DNA of 7,035 bases, from positions 1 to 7,035 of the forward strand of contig JBBQQK010000058.1 in the NCBI GenBank assembly GCA_038216025.1. The letters run 5' to 3'. This document shows, in pieces, positions 4,790 to 7,035 of this stretch (within the stretch, counting starts at the first letter, position 1; every line of letters begins with the position of its first letter). This DNA comes from JBBQQK01 sp038216025. GTDB taxonomy: Bacteria; Patescibacteriota; UBA1384; XYA2-FULL-43-10; 1-14-0-10-43-13. Under the pieces are notes generated by a model. It ran no database searches. It was not told the DNA's origin and saw nothing but the letters and a program-made list of their open reading frames with translations. Position numbers and translations under genes: made by a program.

Positions 4790-5638
4790 CTATTTTTCCA
4801 CTATTTCTGCTCCCATTGTATTATGAAGCCAAGATAAAACTTCTTCGATCGAGAAATAAGGCGTTGAAGCACCAGCCGAAATGCCTACCTTCTCGATGTT
4901 CTCAAACCATTCGCTCTTTAGTTCTTTGTAATTTTCGATATGGTGTGTCTTAGTAATTTTTTCGCAGACTTCCTTGAGCCTAGTTGTGTTGGACGAATCT
5001 TTTCCTCCAACGATAATCATCAAATCCACTTTTTGGCCCAATTCCTTGGCAGCTTTCTGTCTGATGTCTGTGGTGTTGCAAATTGTTTTATAAATTTTTC
5101 GATTTTTATACTTTTTGGAAATCTCTTCCGCTATTTGTTCGAATGTTTTCACGCTTTGTGTTGTTTGGGAGATGAAAGCGACTTTTTCTTCCGGGTTGAA
5201 TACCGGCAACGTTGCAATTGATTGTACTGTGTAGGCAAAGGGGGCATAGCTTCTAAGCCCTATAACTTCCGGATGGTCATCTTCCCCTAAGATAATGATT
5301 TTGTAGCCGTCTTCCGTAAGCATCTGTGCTAAAGTTTGGACTTTTTTTACAAATACGCAGGTAGCATCAATAACATTGATATTTTTTTGCCGCAAAGCTT
5401 CTTCTGTCTTTTTTGTAACGCCATGAGCTCTGATAATTACATTTTTTGCAGTGATTTGATCAATTGAGCTAGCACAAGTTACCCCTTTGGTCTCAAGGTA
5501 TTTTAGGTATTCCGGATTGTGGATTAAAGGGCCCAGAGTTTGAACCGACTCCCCATTTTTTGAAGCTTCGTCTGCCATTCTGGTTGCCCTGTTTACCCCA
5601 AAGCAAAAACCGGCATTGTTAGCTAGAAATACTTCCAT
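4790..5638 (-). CDS. ispH: 4-hydroxy-3-methylbut-2-enyl diphosphate reductase IspH
   Basis: 282 residues, slightly shorter than E. coli IspH. It catalyses the last MEP-pathway step, reducing HMBPP to IPP and DMAPP with a 4Fe-4S cluster. The three cluster cysteines are C12 (NAGFCFGVNRA), C94 (DATCVFVKK) and C187 (TICNTTDIRQ). Substrate-binding residues are in place: H40, H72 (RAHGV), H122 and E124 (DDHPEVIG), T159 (SQTT) and the GGKDSSNTTRL loop. The C-terminal GISAGASTP has Ser where GxTAGAS is usual, and Tyr follows it where Asp is common. The start overlaps the end of ispG by 20 bases, with AAAGGA (5645-5650) six bases before the ATG, so it is co-transcribed and probably translationally coupled. 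It converges on the PAP2 gene with 4 bases between stop codons. Confidence 0.97.
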   Translation of the reverse strand: MEVFLANNAGFCFGVNRATRMADEASKNGESVQTLGPLIHNPEYLKYLETKGVTCASSIDQITAKNVIIRAHGVTKKTEEALRQKNINVIDATCVFVKKVQTLAQMLTEDGYKIIILGEDDHPEVIGLRSYAPFAYTVQSIATLPVFNPEEKVAFISQTTQSVKTFEQIAEEISKKYKNRKIYKTICNTTDIRQKAAKELGQKVDLMIIVGGKDSSNTTRLKEVCEKITKTHHIENYKELKSEWFENIEKVGISAGASTPYFSIEEVLSWLHNTMGAEIVEK

Positions 5639-6683
5639 TGGTCATCCTTTCGATTTCGGCCAATAACTCGGGCAGAATCTGGTCTTCATTCACGGATTTA
5701 AAAAGCTCACCTTTTTTAAAGATGACTCCGCGGCCCTTTCCTCCGGCAACTCCAATATCAGCCTCTTTTGCTTCTCCTGGCCCATTTACGATGCAGCCCA
5801 TAACTGCGACCGTAATCGGATCTTTTATATTAGCTAAAGCATCTTCTACTTTGTTGGCAAGTCCTATAAGATCAATTTCTGTTCTACCGCAGGTTGGGCA
5901 GCTGATTAGTCTAGGTCCTCTTTCCCGCAAGTCTAAGGATCTTAATATTTCCCAAGCCACTCTGACTTCTTCGACTGGATCGGCCGTGAGAGAAACTCGG
6001 ATTGTGCTTCCGATGCCTTCCGCAAGCATGATTCCAAGTCCGACCGAACTTCTGATGATGCCTGCTTTTGGCGTGCCTGCTTCAGTAATACCCAAGTGAA
6101 GAGGATAATCGACTTTATCGGATAGTTTTCTATAGGCTTCGACAGTGCGCAATACGTCATTTGCTTTCAAAGAGATCACAATATCGTTAAAGTTTAAATC
6201 TTCAAGTATTTTAATATGAAAAAGGGCGCTCTCCACCATCGCTTCGGATGTTCGTCCGTATTTAGACTCAACTTCTTTTTCAAGAGAACCTACATTGACG
6301 CCAATTCTTATCGGAACCGAATTATCTTTGCAGGCCTTAACTACCGCTTCTACTTTCTCTCTAGAACCAATATTGCCGGGGTTGATTCTTATTTTATCGA
6401 CTCCAGATTCGATTGATTTTAAAGCCAGCAGGTGATCGAAATGAATATCAGCCACCAAAGGTATGGCAATGCCCTTTTTTATTTCTGCTAATGCAATGGC
6501 AGCCTCCATATCAGGCACAGTGCATCGGATAAGTTCGCAACCAGCCGCCTCGAGAGCTTCTATCTGTTTAATTGTCGCCTGAGCATCTCTAGTGTCTGTG
6601 TTGGTCATCGACTGTATGATTACGGGATTTTTTCCGCCAATTTTCAAATCACCTATTTTAACTACCCTTGTATTCTTGATCAT
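5619..6683 (-). CDS. ispG: 4-hydroxy-3-methylbut-2-en-1-yl diphosphate synthase IspG
   Basis: 354 residues, the compact bacterial two-domain form without the plant-type insert. It converts MEcPP to HMBPP, the penultimate MEP-pathway step, with a 4Fe-4S cluster and electrons from ferredoxin or flavodoxin. The TIM barrel covers about residues 1-240, with motifs QSMTNTDTRD, ADIHFD, KIRINPGNIG, and HLGITEAGT. The C-terminal cluster domain has C262 and C265 (SCPTCGRTEIDL), C297 and E304 (GCIVNGPGEAKEADIG), with the same spacing as in E. coli. A stop lies two codons upstream of the ATG, so the start cannot be earlier. The nearest Shine-Dalgarno-like AGGAG (6697-6701) is 13 bases away, longer than usual and perhaps giving weak initiation. 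First gene of the ispG-ispH pair, which supplies C5 units for polyprenyl carriers. Confidence 0.97.
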   Translation of the reverse strand: MIKNTRVVKIGDLKIGGKNPVIIQSMTNTDTRDAQATIKQIEALEAAGCELIRCTVPDMEAAIALAEIKKGIAIPLVADIHFDHLLALKSIESGVDKIRINPGNIGSREKVEAVVKACKDNSVPIRIGVNVGSLEKEVESKYGRTSEAMVESALFHIKILEDLNFNDIVISLKANDVLRTVEAYRKLSDKVDYPLHLGITEAGTPKAGIIRSSVGLGIMLAEGIGSTIRVSLTADPVEEVRVAWEILRSLDLRERGPRLISCPTCGRTEIDLIGLANKVEDALANIKDPITVAVMGCIVNGPGEAKEADIGVAGGKGRGVIFKKGELFKSVNEDQILPELLAEIERMTNGSISS

Positions 6684-6726
6684 TTTTTAGTCCAATCTCC
6701 TACGAATTAACGGTTGTAACCAACTG

Positions 6727-6732
6727 AGTATA
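6727..6732 (-). promoter_or_regulatory. Candidate -10 element for ispG-ispH
   Basis: TATACT on the minus strand matches 5 of 6 to consensus and gives a start near 6720 with a leader of about 37 bases. The sequence 17 bases further upstream (TTTTAA) is a weak -35. Confidence 0.3.
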
Positions 6733-6780
6733 AAACAATTTGATCTGCTTTAAAATAGTTAATTCTCTTTGTTGTAATTA

Positions 6781-6789
6781 TGATATAAA
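6781..6789 (+). promoter_or_regulatory. Candidate extended -10 promoter for the short ORF at 6814
   Basis: TGATATAAA fits the extended -10 form TGnTATAAT with one mismatch, which can work without a good -35. The start would be near 6796, leaving a short leader containing GAAAGGA. Confidence 0.35.
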
Positions 6790-6813
6790 TAATTTAGTTT
6801 TTGAAAGGATAAA

Positions 6814-6924
6814 ATGACTAAAAAGAAGGTTGGCAATTCAAGTTCAAAAATTGCAAAATATTATAACAACATAATATCGTTATTCCTAACTACCCGCCTT
6901 CTGCAAGCTAAAATGTCACTATAG
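6814..6924 (+). CDS. Short ORF, probably a gene start truncated by an insertion sequence
   Basis: 36 codons with an excellent GAAAGGA (6803-6809) four bases before the ATG and a plausible extended -10 promoter. The start is basic and Ser/Asn-rich (MTKKKVGNSSSKIAKYYNNI); I do not recognise it. The last residues (LLQAKMSL) are encoded within the first of the direct repeats at 6901-6955, which look like an insertion-sequence end. The simplest reading is a real gene whose first 25-30 codons remain and whose remainder lies beyond the element, or is lost. It may instead be a genuine small protein or chance. Confidence 0.4.
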   Translation: MTKKKVGNSSSKIAKYYNNIISLFLTTRLLQAKMSL

Positions 6925-6955
6925 CCCTATGTCTCTGCAGTTTAAAAATGTCACT
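6901..6955 (+). repeat. Two imperfect direct repeats, likely transposase-binding sites
   Basis: Positions 6901-6920 and 6935-6955 both begin CTGCA and end AAAATGTCACT, with 2-4 differing bases between. They are offset by 34-35 bases, about three helical turns. Paired repeats containing AAAATGTC-type blocks just before a transposase gene are a feature I associate with the ends of some DDE/integrase-core insertion sequences. Confidence 0.55.
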
Positions 6956-7008
6956 GAAATTATCAATTAGTCCTTGAGTTCAGTTATGGTTGAACCAAGG
7001 AGAAAAAT

Positions 7009-7035
7009 ATGGGTATGAATTCAAAAAAACAGTAT
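7009..7035 (+). CDS. Start of a gene running off the right edge, probably a transposase
   Basis: ATG at 7009 follows AAGGAG (6997-7002) by six bases, a strong initiation site; a second ATG two codons on (7015) is less well placed. Only nine residues are visible (MGMNSKKQY). A short start of Met-Asn-Ser-Lys-Lys-Gln-Tyr type resembles integrase-core transposases I know from such genomes, and the repeats just upstream agree. Nine residues cannot prove it. Confidence 0.45.

Larger units (their letters stand above)
6901..7035 (+). mobile_element. Probable left end of an insertion sequence, cut by the window
   Basis: The direct repeats (6901-6955), a 53-base leader, and a well-expressed ORF start (7009) form the expected left end of an insertion sequence. 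The outer boundary is uncertain and could lie up to about 20 bases to the left of 6901. The right end and target duplication are outside the window. Family not assignable from what is visible; IS481/IS21-like is a guess. Confidence 0.4.

Noticed and set aside
5638..6099. 153-codon open frame on the plus strand opposite ispG
   Set aside because: It lies entirely within the well-supported ispG, has a Pro/Ser-rich composition typical of an antisense shadow, and no family motif is visible.
1..7035. CRISPR array, defence or toxin-antitoxin system
   Set aside because: No regularly spaced repeats, and no toxin, nuclease or antitoxin motifs were seen in any supported gene.

Overview
The window looks like a chromosomal segment from a small-genome, moderately AT-rich bacterium. 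Candidate Phyla Radiation / Patescibacteria (Parcubacteria-like) is the best guess. The reasons are short compact genes, several extracytoplasmic proteins with Asn/Ser-rich spacers (SNANVN, NSNSNED, NVNQNTNKENN), and a secreted helical protein of a type I associate with that group. TGA is used as a stop (3386 and 4086), so the code is not one in which UGA is read as an amino acid. The lineage is inferred from style, not from a marker gene.

Left part (1-2060). A possible gene tail (1-84) faces a minus-strand cupin gene (583-215). A regulatory-looking intergenic stretch (584-831) follows. It holds a dyad just upstream of the cupin ribosome binding site, a good rightward promoter, a duplicated TGTCTG-N6-GGACAGTA motif, and a very strong bidirectional terminator. 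Next comes a two-gene minus-strand unit (2060-832) encoding a single-pass membrane protein and a secreted coiled-coil protein, both with Asn-rich linkers and neither of known function.

Centre (2163-4785). Four plus-strand genes: UppP/BacA undecaprenyl-diphosphatase, a pterin-4a-carbinolamine dehydratase-like protein, a membrane-anchored cyclophilin, and a PAP2-type lipid phosphatase. The two lipid phosphatase genes have no Shine-Dalgarno sequence. Their best promoters end about 6-8 bases before the ATG, which suggests leaderless mRNAs, and both promoters carry perfect palindromes.

Right part (4790-6683). A minus-strand ispG-ispH pair, overlapping by 20 bases, encodes the last two (4Fe-4S) enzymes of the MEP isoprenoid pathway. 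It ends 4 bases from the PAP2 stop codon. The only terminator-like hairpin near that junction lies inside the PAP2 coding sequence. Functionally, IspG/IspH make the C5 units for polyprenyl phosphate carriers. UppP, and plausibly the PAP2 protein, recycle the pyrophosphate form of that carrier, so much of the window centres on the lipid carrier of cell-wall synthesis.

Right edge (6684-7035). A divergent intergenic region leads to a short ORF (6814-6924). Its end runs into two imperfect direct repeats and the first nine codons of another ORF, which together look like the left end of an insertion sequence cut off by the window. I found no tRNA, rRNA, CRISPR array or obvious defence system. The most unusual signals are regulatory: leaderless phosphatase genes with promoter palindromes, a terminator inside a convergent gene, and the duplicated dyad next to a promoter that fires into a terminator.
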